The notes beneath the pieces are model-generated. The model worked only from the letters and a program-made list of their open reading frames with translations. It was not told the DNA's origin and did not search any database. Shown here one piece after another: positions 23,583 through 31,522 of a stretch of DNA of 31,522 nucleotides. Position 1 is the first letter of the stretch, and every line of letters begins with the position of its first letter. Origin of the DNA: DAOUMU01 sp034409055. Its GTDB lineage: Bacteria; Chloroflexota; Anaerolineae; 4572-78; J111. A program made the position numbers and the translations under genes. Where the stretch lies: NCBI GenBank assembly GCA_034409055.1, contig DAOUMU010000400.1, positions 1 through 31,522 on the forward strand, given 5' to 3'.

Positions 23583-24287
23583 TTAGCCCGAAAACGAGAA
23601 CTTCTCATCAAACGCCTCTGCCGTCCAGGGTAAAGCCGGCTTGAAGAAGTGCTCATAAATGGCCTGGGCATAGGCTCGAATCTCCGCTTGCGCGTCCGGG
23701 GCCATACGCAGGCTTAAGAAATGCATCAAATTATGAGCGTCCGTTTTAACGATCCAGGTATAATAAACGGCAAAACCGGGCAAAAAGAGACGGGCCTGTT
23801 CTTTGGCCACCCCGGCTGATAGGGCTTTTTCGTACAGGGCAAAACTTTTATCATAAAGCGCCAGAAGCTCTGTGGTTAGAGCTTCGGCCTCAACCGGGTC
23901 AATTTCTCCCTCACTCCCCTGTTTATTATCTTGAGATTGCCTGCGCCAACTGAGCGGCACGTAGAAATCATTTTCTGTAAATGGAGTATAGCGGCCGCTC
24001 TGGGCATTGTAATGCCAGGTTCGATGTCGCGCCCATTGCCACCACACTAATAAGGGCGCACGCACTCTAAATTTAAACTCAACTTGCTCAAAGGGCGAGG
24101 TATGGCGATGACGCAGCAGGTAAAATAACAGCCTTTTATCCTTTTCCGAACCTTTGCTCTCCCCCAAAAAGGAGACACGAGCCGCATTGGCTATGGCTAA
24201 ATCGTTACCCATCATGTCTTGCAGTTCGATCCAACCCTTGTCCAGAACCCCTACCCGCTTGCCAATCAGTTCATTTTTTATTGACAC
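23583..24287 (-). CDS. thyX: Flavin-dependent thymidylate synthase ThyX
   Basis: 234 residues. ThyX makes dTMP from dUMP with FAD, NADPH and methylene-tetrahydrofolate. The signature is RHRTWHYNAQSGRY (87-100), matching RHRx7S with the usual second Ser replaced by His92. RLLRHRHTSPFE-type sequence (about 59-67) is also conserved. I use the GTG at 24,287 because GGGAGA lies 7 nt upstream; a TTG at 24,302 would put that site inside the gene. The gene converges on the flavoprotein gene with 11 bp between stops and no terminator. Confidence 0.93.
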   Translation of the reverse strand: MSIKNELIGKRVGVLDKGWIELQDMMGNDLAIANAARVSFLGESKGSEKDKRLLFYLLRHRHTSPFEQVEFKFRVRAPLLVWWQWARHRTWHYNAQSGRYTPFTENDFYVPLSWRRQSQDNKQGSEGEIDPVEAEALTTELLALYDKSFALYEKALSAGVAKEQARLFLPGFAVYYTWIVKTDAHNLMHFLSLRMAPDAQAEIRAYAQAIYEHFFKPALPWTAEAFDEKFSFSG

Positions 24288-24343
24288 TAATCTGTCTCCC
24301 AAGTTTTGTTTTCTTGCACTATGATATGGCGCAAGTGTGATGT

Positions 24344-24372
24344 ATTGTACTTTTTCGTTGGTTGGCTGGCAA
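24344..24372 (-). promoter_or_regulatory. Promoter of thyX
   Basis: On the minus strand TTGCCA (24,372-24,367) and TACAAT (24,349-24,344), spacing 17 bp. Confidence 0.5.
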
Positions 24373-24500
24373 AGGCTTGGCCTCTTTTTGGGGTGGTTTG
24401 TGGGGGTGTAGTTTAATGACTACGCGAAAAAATTATCTGGTACACATTCTCAAACGGGGGACTATCTTGTTTTGATATTGGTACGCATTGGATGAAACTA

Positions 24501-24531
24501 TTGGTTAATTACGCATAACCGGTTGTATAAT
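24501..24531 (+). promoter_or_regulatory. Candidate promoter of the glycosyltransferase gene
   Basis: TATAAT at 24,526-24,531 with TTGGTT at 24,501-24,506; spacing of 19 bp is long. The ATG lies 30 bp downstream. The near-repeat TGGTACACATT / TGGTACGCATT (about 24,438 and 24,479) lies upstream and could be a regulator site. Confidence 0.4.
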
Positions 24532-24561
24532 CTCTGTCTCACTACAGCCACGAGGAGATAT

Positions 24562-26169
24562 ATGATGCGTATTGGCCTGTACCACGGTTATGAATTGACC
24601 GGTTCTGGCAGTAACGAGTACACCCGCTACCTGGCCAGGTTTTTTATCGAAGCCGGTCATGAGGTCCATATCATTTGCCGCGAAATGAATCCTGAAAACA
24701 TTCCTTATATCACCCGGGCCTATGCCTGGCACAGGGCCGGGCCAGTTGAAACCCTGTTCATACGACCCCATGGAACACCGGCTTGTTTTTTACATCAATT
24801 GCCGCAGGGGGAGGTTCGGCCGGTCTATTTGACCGACAAACAACGCCCCGGCAATGTTAAATCATTCGTATCGCTCTCGGACGATGAACTGGAGACATAT
24901 CACCAACTCAACGAGGAACTATTAACCAGGATACTGGCGAAATATCGATTAGACGTTCTGCATGCTAATCATATGGTCTACCAACCTGTGGCTGCGCTTA
25001 AGGCATGCCAGGCAACTCAAACACCACTGGTCATCTTTCCCCATGGCAGTTCCATCGAATACACCATAAAATTGGACGAGCGTTATAAGCGTCTGGCTCT
25101 CAAGGCGCTTCTCGAGAGCACCGGCCTCATCATTGGCAACCGGGAGGTACGGGACCGAATTCTTAATCTCTATCCCGAACACCGGGAAACCATCCTGGCC
25201 AAAACTAAAATTGTTGGGGTGGGGGTGGATACGTCGCTGTTTAAGCCCATCGAAAGGCCTGAAAGACACGATTCAATCCAACAACTGATAGCCACTCATG
25301 GAGGTGGGGGTAAAGACCCCGAACTGACAAAAGAGCTGCACCACCGCTTAAAAACTGAGGGGCTTGAAGTAACCCGCGCTTATTGGCACCGATATGATCA
25401 TTCCTTACCGGATTCCGATTTAAACGACCATCTAAGAGCCATTCCCTGGGATCAGAATATACTCCTGTTTGTGGGCGCTTTGACCGTGGGCAAAGGATTG
25501 CAAAGTTTAATCACGGCTTTACCCAAAATTCTTGCTGAAAATCCTCAAACCCATTTAATCATCGTCGGGGCCGGGGCGTACCGCGAAGTCCTGGAGGCGT
25601 TGGTCTATGCTATTTCCAGTTCAAACCAGACCCTTCTCCTTCAGCTTTGTGCCAAAGGGCAAGACCTGGATCGGAACGAATTGACCGGCCCCTGGGCGGA
25701 CGTTCAGAGTTTCTTGAACGATCGGTCGAATCTGTCATTTGTTCTAAAAAACGGTCACCATATGGACCAACACGTTCACTTTCTGGGCAGATTGGACCAT
25801 TCACGCTTACGTTATCTTTTCCCTTGCGCAGACCTGGCTATTTTTCCCTCGGTCGTGCCGGAGGCTTATCCCCTGGTGCTGATGGAGTCGCTTTCGAATG
25901 GGGTCTTGCCTGTCGTCTCTTATTTCAGCGGCTTTAAGGATGGGGTAGACGAGTTAAAGCCGTACCTGGGCCGGTCCTTGACCGAAAAAATGAAAATCCC
26001 CGTGGATGCTTCTGTTCGAGTCGAGCGGATTGCCACCAACCTGAATGGATTACTGGCCAGACAAGACCTTCAAAAAATCGGTCCCAAATTGCGGCAGATT
26101 GCTGTAGACAACTACGATTGGCAGTTGAAAGCCTCGCAAATGGTTTCCGCTTATCGGGCCTTTTCGTAA
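24562..26169 (+). CDS. GT4-family glycosyltransferase
   Basis: 535 residues, longer than most GT4 enzymes (about 380-450). The N-terminal Rossmann domain has GSGSNEYTRYLARFF (12-26) and PHGSSIEY. The C-terminal domain has the GT-B start ILLFVGALTVGKGLQSLI and the Ex7E motif in PEAYPLVLMES (about 432-442). It transfers a sugar from an activated donor to an unknown acceptor. The extra length lies in two inserts (about residues 235-290 and 345-395). The ATG at 24,562 follows GAGGAGA; a second ATG is 3 bp later, and a longer TTG start would skip the ribosome site. Confidence 0.85.
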   Translation: MMRIGLYHGYELTGSGSNEYTRYLARFFIEAGHEVHIICREMNPENIPYITRAYAWHRAGPVETLFIRPHGTPACFLHQLPQGEVRPVYLTDKQRPGNVKSFVSLSDDELETYHQLNEELLTRILAKYRLDVLHANHMVYQPVAALKACQATQTPLVIFPHGSSIEYTIKLDERYKRLALKALLESTGLIIGNREVRDRILNLYPEHRETILAKTKIVGVGVDTSLFKPIERPERHDSIQQLIATHGGGGKDPELTKELHHRLKTEGLEVTRAYWHRYDHSLPDSDLNDHLRAIPWDQNILLFVGALTVGKGLQSLITALPKILAENPQTHLIIVGAGAYREVLEALVYAISSSNQTLLLQLCAKGQDLDRNELTGPWADVQSFLNDRSNLSFVLKNGHHMDQHVHFLGRLDHSRLRYLFPCADLAIFPSVVPEAYPLVLMESLSNGVLPVVSYFSGFKDGVDELKPYLGRSLTEKMKIPVDASVRVERIATNLNGLLARQDLQKIGPKLRQIAVDNYDWQLKASQMVSAYRAFS

Positions 26170-26230
26170 AATTCGCATATTCGCGTTATTTTGCGGTGCA
26201 AAACATTCTTGTAGACAAGGAAATTAGAAA

Positions 26231-27103
26231 ATGGAAAACAACTTTGAGTTAAAGGTTAACCAGCAAGTTGAACGGTTAAAGAAAGACAAATACCGGGTCA
26301 TTGAAGCTGAAGTGGCAGAAAAGCGTATTACCTGGTTTAAACAAAATTATAAAAAGGCCGATGACCACCCGCCGACGCCGCGAAAAGCTTATGAACTATT
26401 ATTTTTCGAATATATGGGCCTCTCTGAAAAAGACCTGCCTGTTTTATCAGAGTCAGACACAGAAATCGTCTGGTCATCCCGCAATAGGTGTCCCACTTTG
26501 GAGGTATGTCAAAAACTTGGTCTTGATACCAGAGAGGTTTGCCGGACTGTCTATGAGAAGTCAACCCAGGCCCTTGTCTCTCAACTGGATCCACAATTGA
26601 GATTTCACCGCAGTTATCAAGAAATTCGCCCCTATTCAGACCACTGTAAGGAAATGATCGTTCGCCTGGATTTTGAGCAAATGATGAGCATGGCCATCGA
26701 AGAAGCAAAAATATCAAAAGCCGAAGGTAACAAGGGGTATGGCGCAGTTCTGGTGCTGGGCAAACAAATCTTAGGCAGGGCTCACGATACGGCCATGACC
26801 GAAAGAGACCCCAGTCTGCATGCTGAAGTTAACGCCATTCGACAGGCTGTAAAAACTTTAGGAGATACCAATCTAAGTGGGGCTGTCCTCTTTTTCACTT
26901 GTGAGCCCTGTCCTATGTGTTCCTCTTTAGCCGTTTGGGCCAATGTGACCACCATCGTCTACGGTATATCAATCAAGGACACGGCTCGACTGGGCAAATC
27001 AAGAATACATGTCAGTGCAAGTGAGATTGTTGATAAGTCACCGGTCATGGTTGAAGTGATCGGTGACGTGCTTAAGGCTGAATGTGAGGCGCTTTATATG
27101 TGA
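26231..27103 (+). CDS. Cytidine-deaminase-fold protein with an extra N-terminal domain
   Basis: 290 residues. The C-terminal half (about 145-290) is a zinc-dependent nucleoside deaminase: LHAEVNA (zinc His197, catalytic Glu199) and CEPCPMC (Cys227 and Cys230 as zinc ligands). These enzymes deaminate bases or nucleosides; the exact substrate is not clear. The N-terminal 140 residues are not part of the usual deaminase. A stretch with NRCPTLEVCQKLGLDTREVC (about 88-107) and a later Cys loosely resembles ATC-hydrolase-like or V4R-type small-molecule domains; I am not certain. ATG start with AAGGAAAT upstream. It lies 61 bp after the glycosyltransferase and may share its transcript. Confidence 0.82.
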   Translation: MENNFELKVNQQVERLKKDKYRVIEAEVAEKRITWFKQNYKKADDHPPTPRKAYELLFFEYMGLSEKDLPVLSESDTEIVWSSRNRCPTLEVCQKLGLDTREVCRTVYEKSTQALVSQLDPQLRFHRSYQEIRPYSDHCKEMIVRLDFEQMMSMAIEEAKISKAEGNKGYGAVLVLGKQILGRAHDTAMTERDPSLHAEVNAIRQAVKTLGDTNLSGAVLFFTCEPCPMCSSLAVWANVTTIVYGISIKDTARLGKSRIHVSASEIVDKSPVMVEVIGDVLKAECEALYM

Positions 27104-27109
27104 ATTTAT

Positions 27110-27252
27110 GTAACCACCTACCCTCATGTCATTCCGAGGAGCTCAGCGACGAGGAATCCCCGAAACTTTGGCCCAAAAGAGGTCTACTTTACCAAAACCT
27201 TGGGGATTCTTCACTTGCTGCGCTCGTTCAGAATGACATGGTAGGTAGTTAC
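27110..27252. repeat. MITE-like palindrome, ATGTCATTC family, copy 1
   Basis: Imperfect inverted repeat whose ends read GTAACCACCTACC and (complement) GTAACTACCTACC, followed inward by ATGTCATTCCGAGG and ATGTCATTCTGAACG, then GAGGAATCCCC against GGGGATTCTTC. Starts 6 bp after the deaminase stop. A second copy, with different flanks, opens at 31,421. Confidence 0.8.
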
Positions 27253-27365
27253 GAATTCATTTACTTATTTGCCAAAACATGTCATTTATACGTTTTACTG
27301 AGAGATATAAGAGATAATTCCTATAATTTTTAGCCAGATTCACAACCAAAAAGCTTCACGAAAGG

Positions 27366-27394
27366 TTGTAAGCCACTCTATAATGCAGTATAAT
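27366..27394 (+). promoter_or_regulatory. Promoter of the histidine kinase gene
   Basis: TTGTAA (27,366-27,371) and TATAAT (27,389-27,394) with exactly 17 bp between. An ATG at 27,383 lies inside this promoter, so the kinase start at 27,437 is preferred. Confidence 0.6.
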
Positions 27395-27436
27395 TTGGGC
27401 AATAGCATCTGTCGAACAGTACCTGGGGAAAGAACC

Positions 27437-28738
27437 ATGGATCGCGCTCTACTGGAAAACATCCTGAACATCAGCCGCCATATGGCCCAAACCCGAGCCC
27501 TGACCCCGCTCCTGGATTATGTTGTCGATGAAGCGATGGGCCTGGTTGGGGCCGAGCGAGGCTTCGTTGTTTTGACCAACCCTGATGGCTCACTGGATTT
27601 CCGGGTCAAACGTTGTCGGGATGACCGTGAGCTGAAAAACGTCAAAGATCAGGTCAGCAAATCGATTCTGAACAAGGTCATTGAGACCGGTGAGCCGCTC
27701 CTGTTACGCGATGCTATGACCGACTCGCGCTTCAATCACGCTGAGAGTGTGGCGAACCTTAAGTTACGCTCGATCATGTGTGCTCCCCTGATTTCGCACG
27801 GTGACACAATCGGGGCCATTTACGTCGAGAATCGTTCAATTCGAGGCCGCTTTAAGGAGGACGACCTGCCACCGTTCATTCTTTTTGCCAATCAGGCGGC
27901 TGTTTGCATCGAAAATGCGACGCTTAACGATGACCTGGAAAGGCGCGTGGCCGATCGCACCAAAGAGCTCAAACAGGCGATATTACAGGTTGAAGAAAGC
28001 TGGGCGGAAGCGGTCGAGGCCAACCGCTTGCGGACGGTCTGGTTTAGCAATGTCACCCACGACTTGCGGACATTACTCTCTGTCGTCTCCGGGGCACTGA
28101 TGCTACTGCAAATGGATCAAGTGGGCCCCTTAAACGAGAGACAGTCCGAATTGATCACCAAGGCTCTAAATGCTGCGGAACACACCTTGAGTTTGATCAA
28201 CGACCTGTCTGATTTGTCCAAAATCGAAGCCGGTGGCCTGACCCTGTATCCAGAAACGGTGAATCTGGCCGAGTTTTTAGAGAATGTTTACGAGGTTGGA
28301 CGGGGGCTATCCTGGCCGGAGACGGTTACGTTCGAGCTAGATATTTCAGACGAATTACCCAACTTGGAGATTGACCCTGTTCGCATTCGCCAGGTGTTAC
28401 TCAATCTGATATCAAATGCCCAAAAGTTTACCACCGCTGGCCAGGTCACGCTTTACGCCAGCCAACAGGCCGACCAGAACGAAGTACGGATCGGCGTAGC
28501 CGATAGCGGCGAGGGTATTCCTGCCGACAAGGTTGGCCAACTGTTTGAGCGTTTTCAGCAGGTTGACGAGAACCCTGAGCGACAACGACTGGGCAGTGGA
28601 CTGGGTCTGTCGATTTGCCGTGATTTGGTTGAAATGCACGGCGGCCGTATTTGGGTTGAGAGCACCTCCGGCATTGGCTCAAACTTCATCTTCACTTTAC
28701 CCCTTACGCCTCCTGCTGGGGCCACAGATAATTCTTAA
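27437..28738 (+). CDS. Soluble GAF-domain sensor histidine kinase
   Basis: 433 residues. A GAF domain (about 15-165) is followed by a short coiled-coil (170-200), a dimerisation/phosphoacceptor region with THDLRTLLS (His208) and a HATPase domain with NLISNAQKF (N box), ADSGEGIP (G1) and LGSGLGLSI (G2). It autophosphorylates and passes the phosphate to a response regulator that is not encoded nearby. No membrane segment is present, so the GAF domain probably senses a cytoplasmic signal. The usual Pro after HDLRT is Leu here. I use the ATG at 27,437, preceded by GGGGAAAG; the ATG at 27,383 lies in the promoter. Confidence 0.88.
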   Translation: MDRALLENILNISRHMAQTRALTPLLDYVVDEAMGLVGAERGFVVLTNPDGSLDFRVKRCRDDRELKNVKDQVSKSILNKVIETGEPLLLRDAMTDSRFNHAESVANLKLRSIMCAPLISHGDTIGAIYVENRSIRGRFKEDDLPPFILFANQAAVCIENATLNDDLERRVADRTKELKQAILQVEESWAEAVEANRLRTVWFSNVTHDLRTLLSVVSGALMLLQMDQVGPLNERQSELITKALNAAEHTLSLINDLSDLSKIEAGGLTLYPETVNLAEFLENVYEVGRGLSWPETVTFELDISDELPNLEIDPVRIRQVLLNLISNAQKFTTAGQVTLYASQQADQNEVRIGVADSGEGIPADKVGQLFERFQQVDENPERQRLGSGLGLSICRDLVEMHGGRIWVESTSGIGSNFIFTLPLTPPAGATDNS

Positions 28739-28741
28739 AAT

Positions 28742-28865
28742 TAGCCTCAGTACATCCAAATTTGCTCTAGCTGGACCAGTGCGAAGCCTCCCCGTGGGAC
28801 AGTCCAGCGGCCAAAACGCGGACTGTGGTCCGCTCCGAGCTTGAAAATTGGATCTACTGAGCCTA
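28742..28865. repeat. MITE-like element, GGACCACAGTCC family, copy 2
   Basis: Terminal inverted repeats of 22 bp match at 19 positions: TAGCCTCAGTACATCCAAATTT on the left and (complement) a sequence beginning TAGGCTCAGTAGATCCAA on the right. The inner palindrome GGACTGTGGTCC (28,820-28,831) pairs with an arm split by a 21-nt insert (28,779-28,799). It fills nearly the whole gap between the kinase stop and the fni stop. Confidence 0.8.
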
Positions 28866-28873
28866 TGACCCTA

Positions 28874-29905
28874 TCAGGATAACCTCTCTCGTTTGACTAA
28901 GCGGTCTGTGTTTTGTAGAGTGGCAATCGAGTCGGCCCCAATGCCGAACATGGCGATTTGTAACTCGGTTTTGGTGATTTCAATTTCATCCAAAACGGCT
29001 TGCAGCGATTTGACGGCCGCTTTGAGAAAAGGACCGGCCATCCCGGCCAGGGTAGCACCTAAAGCGATACATTTGGCCATATCCAGGCCGTTGCGTAAGC
29101 CCCCACTGGCGATGATGGGGATATCTGGCCCGCCGCGCCTGGCAGCCAGGACGGCATCGGTGGTTGGAATGCCCCAATCAACAAAAGTGGCTGCTACCCG
29201 CCGCTGAATTTCTGATTTGGCCCGATACATTTCAACCTGGCTCCAACTGGTGCCACCAGAACCGGCCACGTCGATGGCCGAAATGCCGGCGTTGACCAGG
29301 CGGCGGACGGTGTCTTCTGAGAACCCCCAGCCAACTTCTTTGGCGATGACCGGAACCGGCAGGTTATGGCAAACCTGTTCAATCTTGGTCAATAACCCGC
29401 CGAAGTTGGTGTCCCCTTCCGGCTGTACCGCTTCTTGCAGGGCATTAAAGTGAAGAATAAGCGCATCGGCCTCAATCATGTCGACCGCTCGCTGGCAGTG
29501 GTCGACAGTGTAACCGTAATTGAGCTGCACGGCCCCCAGGTTGGCCAGCAAAACGGTGGTTGGGGCCAGGGTTCGTATTTGAAATGTACTGGCCAAGGCC
29601 GGGTCTTCGATGGCGGTTCGCTGGGAACCGACACCCATAGCGATACCGGTAGCCTCGGCCGCTTCGGCCAGGGTGTGGTTAATCGGGCGAGCCTGGCCGG
29701 TCCCACCGGTCATTGATGAGATCAGCAAGGGAGCTTTTAGTTTTTTACCCAAAAACGAAACCGAGGTGTCAACCTGGGCCAGGTCGAATTCCGGCAAAGC
29801 CTGGTGGAGAAAATGATAATTTTCCAGGCCGGTCGTTAGTTGGCGGAAGTTGACATCTTCTTCCAGGTTAATACGAATGTGATCTAATTTTCTTTGTTCG
29901 TGCAT
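28874..29905 (-). CDS. fni: Type 2 isopentenyl-diphosphate isomerase (FMN-dependent)
   Basis: 343 residues, normal for the family. It interconverts isopentenyl and dimethylallyl diphosphate using FMN, NADPH and Mg2+. Seen: the start RKLDHIRI, MTGGTG (FMN binding), GSQRTA, HFNALQEAVQPEGD (about 153-166, containing the catalytic Gln and a metal-binding Glu), and IIASGGLRNGLDMAKCIALGA (FMN phosphate site). I use the ATG at 29,905, with AGGAAA just upstream; an ORF extension to 30,124 has no family similarity. It fits an isoprenoid supply for the synthase and reductase genes at 21-23.5 kb. Confidence 0.93.
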   Translation of the reverse strand: MHEQRKLDHIRINLEEDVNFRQLTTGLENYHFLHQALPEFDLAQVDTSVSFLGKKLKAPLLISSMTGGTGQARPINHTLAEAAEATGIAMGVGSQRTAIEDPALASTFQIRTLAPTTVLLANLGAVQLNYGYTVDHCQRAVDMIEADALILHFNALQEAVQPEGDTNFGGLLTKIEQVCHNLPVPVIAKEVGWGFSEDTVRRLVNAGISAIDVAGSGGTSWSQVEMYRAKSEIQRRVAATFVDWGIPTTDAVLAARRGGPDIPIIASGGLRNGLDMAKCIALGATLAGMAGPFLKAAVKSLQAVLDEIEITKTELQIAMFGIGADSIATLQNTDRLVKRERLS

Positions 29906-29952
29906 TTTCCTATAAGACCGTTGATCGTGGAGATAGATTTGTGAACGAGAAT

Positions 29953-29981
29953 AGTGTAGCTTTTCAGAACTGTTTGTACAA
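29953..29981 (-). promoter_or_regulatory. Promoter of fni
   Basis: On the minus strand TTGTAC (29,981-29,976) and TACACT (29,958-29,953) with 17 bp spacing. Confidence 0.5.
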
Positions 29982-30117
29982 ATGAGAAACGCCGGCAAAA
30001 ATTGGGGAGGGGAGGAGGGCTTAGACCCGTAACTAATTTTAACAAAAGGTGTTATTCTATAGGGCATCGTATAACCAGCGGGTGGTTGGGATAAAGCCAT
30101 TTTGCCGATTGTGCCGG

Positions 30118-30146
30118 TTGACACTTTTTACAGGTGTTGGTAAAAT
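30118..30146 (+). promoter_or_regulatory. Promoter of acpP
   Basis: Consensus TTGACA (30,118-30,123), 17 bp, TAAAAT (30,141-30,146). The leader to the acpP ATG is about 68 nt. Confidence 0.7.
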
Positions 30147-30221
30147 GCCCCATATTTTTTGCATGTTATGGCGTAAGCCATTAAACTCAGCAACAATTAA
30201 GCCAAAAGGAGGCATATCTAA

Positions 30222-30461
<240 letters not shown>

Positions 30462-30480
30462 CTCTTCTAGCTGCTTGAGA

Positions 30481-30590
30481 GTATCTTCTCAAAAAGTAGG
30501 GGCGAGGCAACTCGGATTGAAGGTTTCGGAGAAAACAACCTGCTCTCCGAGTTGCGTCGCCCCTACCACCCCGAATTATTGAGATGATAC
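30481..30590. mobile_element. MITE-like element with target duplication, GTATC family, copy 1
   Basis: The element is bounded by inverted ends GTATCTTCTCAA and TTGAGATGATAC (11 of 12 pair). An inner stem GTAGGGGCGAGGCAACTCGGA (30,496-30,516) pairs with 30,546-30,566. Direct repeats CTTGAGA flank it (30,474-30,480 and 30,591-30,597; the match can be read as 9 bp), consistent with target duplication by transposition. It has no coding capacity, so any transposase would act in trans. Confidence 0.75.
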
Positions 30591-30601
30591 CTTGAGAGTC
30601 G

Positions 30602-30635
30602 AAAGCCCGTACCACCTCTGGCGGTACGGGCTTTT
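30602..30635 (+). terminator. Intrinsic terminator
   Basis: A perfect 12-bp stem (AAAGCCCGTACC, 30,602-30,613; GGTACGGGCTTT, 30,623-30,634) with a 9-nt loop and a short T-run. It is just before mobA, so it would end the acpP transcript read through the MITE. Confidence 0.75.
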
Positions 30636-30665
30636 GACATATGAAAGGGAAAGGATGGCCAAACG

Positions 30666-31259
30666 TTGGTCAGTATAGCCGTACTTGCCGGCGGTCAAAG
30701 TAAACGGATGGGGCAAGATAAAGCCTTTCTAGAAGTAGGGGGGCAGGGGGTAATTGAGCGCGTGCTGAGCCGGGTCAAACCGCTCACCGATGATCTCTTC
30801 ATCAGCACCAACGCGCCACAGAGGTATGAGGAATTTGGCCTGCGCCTGGTGACCGATATATATCCCGATAAGGCTGCCCTGGGGGGTATTTACAGTGTTA
30901 TTCATGCCGCTCGCCACCCCCATGTGTTGGTGGTTGCTTGCGATATGCCCTTTTTGAACACCACCCTCTTGCAGTATCTGATTGATCTGGCACCCACCGC
31001 CGACGTAATTATCCCCCTGATTGAACCACCTCAACCTGAAACGATGCACGCCGTATACAGCAAAAACTGTTTGCCGGCCATTGAGTCCCGCCTGTTGGCC
31101 AATAAGCTGCGTATTATTGGCTTCTTTGAGGAGGTGGCAGTACGTTACGTTAGTCGGGAGGAGGTGGCCAGGTTTGACCCGGATTTCTATTCCTTTATCA
31201 ACATGAATACGCCGGAGGATTGGCAAAGGGTACAAAACCTGGCTAAACGATTGTCTTGA
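30666..31259 (+). CDS. mobA: Molybdenum cofactor guanylyltransferase MobA
   Basis: 197 residues, the usual length. MobA adds GMP to molybdopterin to make the dinucleotide cofactor. The N-terminal nucleotide-binding motif is VLAGGQSKRMGQDKAF, and CDMPFLN holds the metal-binding Asp. The protein begins at a TTG codon (30,666), because the family motif starts immediately after it and no in-frame ATG or GTG fits. The ribosome site GGAAAGGA lies about 10 nt upstream. MITE copies lie on both sides. No molybdoenzyme is encoded in the window. Confidence 0.9.
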   Translation: MVSIAVLAGGQSKRMGQDKAFLEVGGQGVIERVLSRVKPLTDDLFISTNAPQRYEEFGLRLVTDIYPDKAALGGIYSVIHAARHPHVLVVACDMPFLNTTLLQYLIDLAPTADVIIPLIEPPQPETMHAVYSKNCLPAIESRLLANKLRIIGFFEEVAVRYVSREEVARFDPDFYSFINMNTPEDWQRVQNLAKRLS

Positions 31260-31260
31260 T

Positions 31261-31322
31261 GTATCCTCTCCAAAAGTAAGGGCGAGGCAAGTCGGATTGG
31301 CGGTAGTCGAAACAAACAAGCT
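31261..31322. repeat. Truncated MITE-like element, GTATC family, copy 2
   Basis: Starts 2 bp after the mobA stop with GTATCCTCTCCAAAAGTA, then GGGCGAGGCAAGTCGGATTG, matching the left half of the 30,481 element. The right half is missing; the GGACCACAGTCC-family element starts where it breaks off. Confidence 0.75.
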
Positions 31323-31324
31323 AT

Positions 31325-31410
31325 GCTCAGTAGATCCAATTTTCAAGCTTGGAGCGGACCACAGTCCGCGTTTTGGCCGCTGGACTGTGGTCCAGCTAGG
31401 GCGTGTTGAC
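31325..31410. repeat. MITE-like element, GGACCACAGTCC family, copy 3
   Basis: Begins GCTCAGTAGATCCAATTTT like the right end of the 28.8 kb copy but in inverted orientation. Arms GGACCACAGTCC (31,356-31,367) and GGACTGTGGTCC (31,382-31,393) form a hairpin. The far end matches copy 1 rather than copy 2. Confidence 0.8.
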
Positions 31411-31420
31411 ATTTCGGATT

Positions 31421-31522
31421 ATGTCATTCTGAGCGACCACAGGGAGCGAAGAATCTCCTATTTCGCCTTGAATTTGTCCTCGTTGCTGGAGATTCCTCGT
31501 CGCTGCGCTCCTCGGAATGACA
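31421..31522. repeat. MITE-like palindrome, ATGTCATTC family, copy 2 (cut by window end)
   Basis: Begins ATGTCATTCTGAGCG and ends at the window edge with CTCCTCGGAATGACA, the inverted match. Inner GAAGAATCTCC and GGAGATTCCTCG also pair. Same family as 27,110-27,252. Confidence 0.8.

Larger units (their letters stand above)
29906..30221. other. Divergent intergenic region between fni and acpP
   Basis: 316 bp holding the fni promoter on the minus strand and the acpP promoter on the plus strand. Between them (29,990-30,110) I see no gene, RNA or repeat. Confidence 0.6.

Noticed and set aside
27100..27333. A 77-codon reading frame after the deaminase gene
   Set aside because: It is the translation of the ATGTCATTC palindromic element (CHSEELSDEES-type peptide), has no ribosome site and overlaps the deaminase stop.
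29906..30124. N-terminal extension of the isomerase
   Set aside because: The added 73 residues show no family similarity, cover the promoter, and the family start MHEQRKLDH has its own ribosome site.

Overview
This 31.5 kb window looks like a piece of a Chloroflexota genome, probably Anaerolineae or a neighbour. That is inferred from gene content and repeat style: genes linked to extracellular contractile injection systems (eCIS), a type 2 isopentenyl-diphosphate isomerase, ThyX, and many 7-bp tandem repeats plus small palindromic elements between genes. No marker gene settles the taxonomy. I see no rRNA, tRNA, CRISPR array or transposase.

Left arm (about 135-13,903, all minus strand). This is an accessory cassette that I read as the cargo end of an eCIS locus. 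A promoter at 12,324-12,352 drives an AAA+ ATPase of the eCIS type. After it come a lethal-factor-like metallopeptidase (624 aa), a small unknown protein, a tandem YkgJ-type cysteine-cluster protein, a second metallopeptidase (527 aa) with a small lipoprotein, a third metallopeptidase (470 aa, with a peptidoglycan-binding domain) with a small overlapping partner, a DUF922-like protein with a ruined active site, and a DUF4157 metallopeptidase. Upstream, with its own promoter, is a membrane-anchored lytic transglycosylase. No sheath, tube, baseplate or spike gene is present, so the particle itself must be encoded outside the window. Five of the proteins share a lysine/arginine-rich leader followed by a short motif around Gly-Asn (LQxxxGNxxVQR or QRQxLAAQIGxxQGN). 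I propose this is a common loading tag. A loose, stop-bounded copy of the tag survives between two genes, which suggests that cargo genes are shuffled through it.

Centre (14,385-21,164, plus strand). A tight operon encodes glycolate oxidase subunits GlcD, GlcE and GlcF, followed (11-bp overlap) by a large FAD/Fe-S 2-hydroxyacid dehydrogenase. Together they would oxidise glycolate and a second D-2-hydroxyacid and feed electrons to the respiratory chain.

Right arm (21,339-31,259). Ordinary metabolism: a squalene/phytoene-synthase family protein and a geranylgeranyl-reductase family flavoprotein (4 bp apart), ThyX (opposite strand), a GT4 glycosyltransferase, a cytidine-deaminase-fold protein with an extra N-terminal domain, a soluble GAF histidine kinase, type 2 IPP isomerase (opposite strand), acyl carrier protein and MobA.

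Repeats. Heptameric repeats occur in at least eight places. Two sit in frame inside large coding regions, and one lies at the stop codon of the DUF4157 gene. Three families of MITE-like palindromes cluster at 27-31.5 kb, almost all starting within 15 bp of a stop codon. One copy has 7-bp target duplications.
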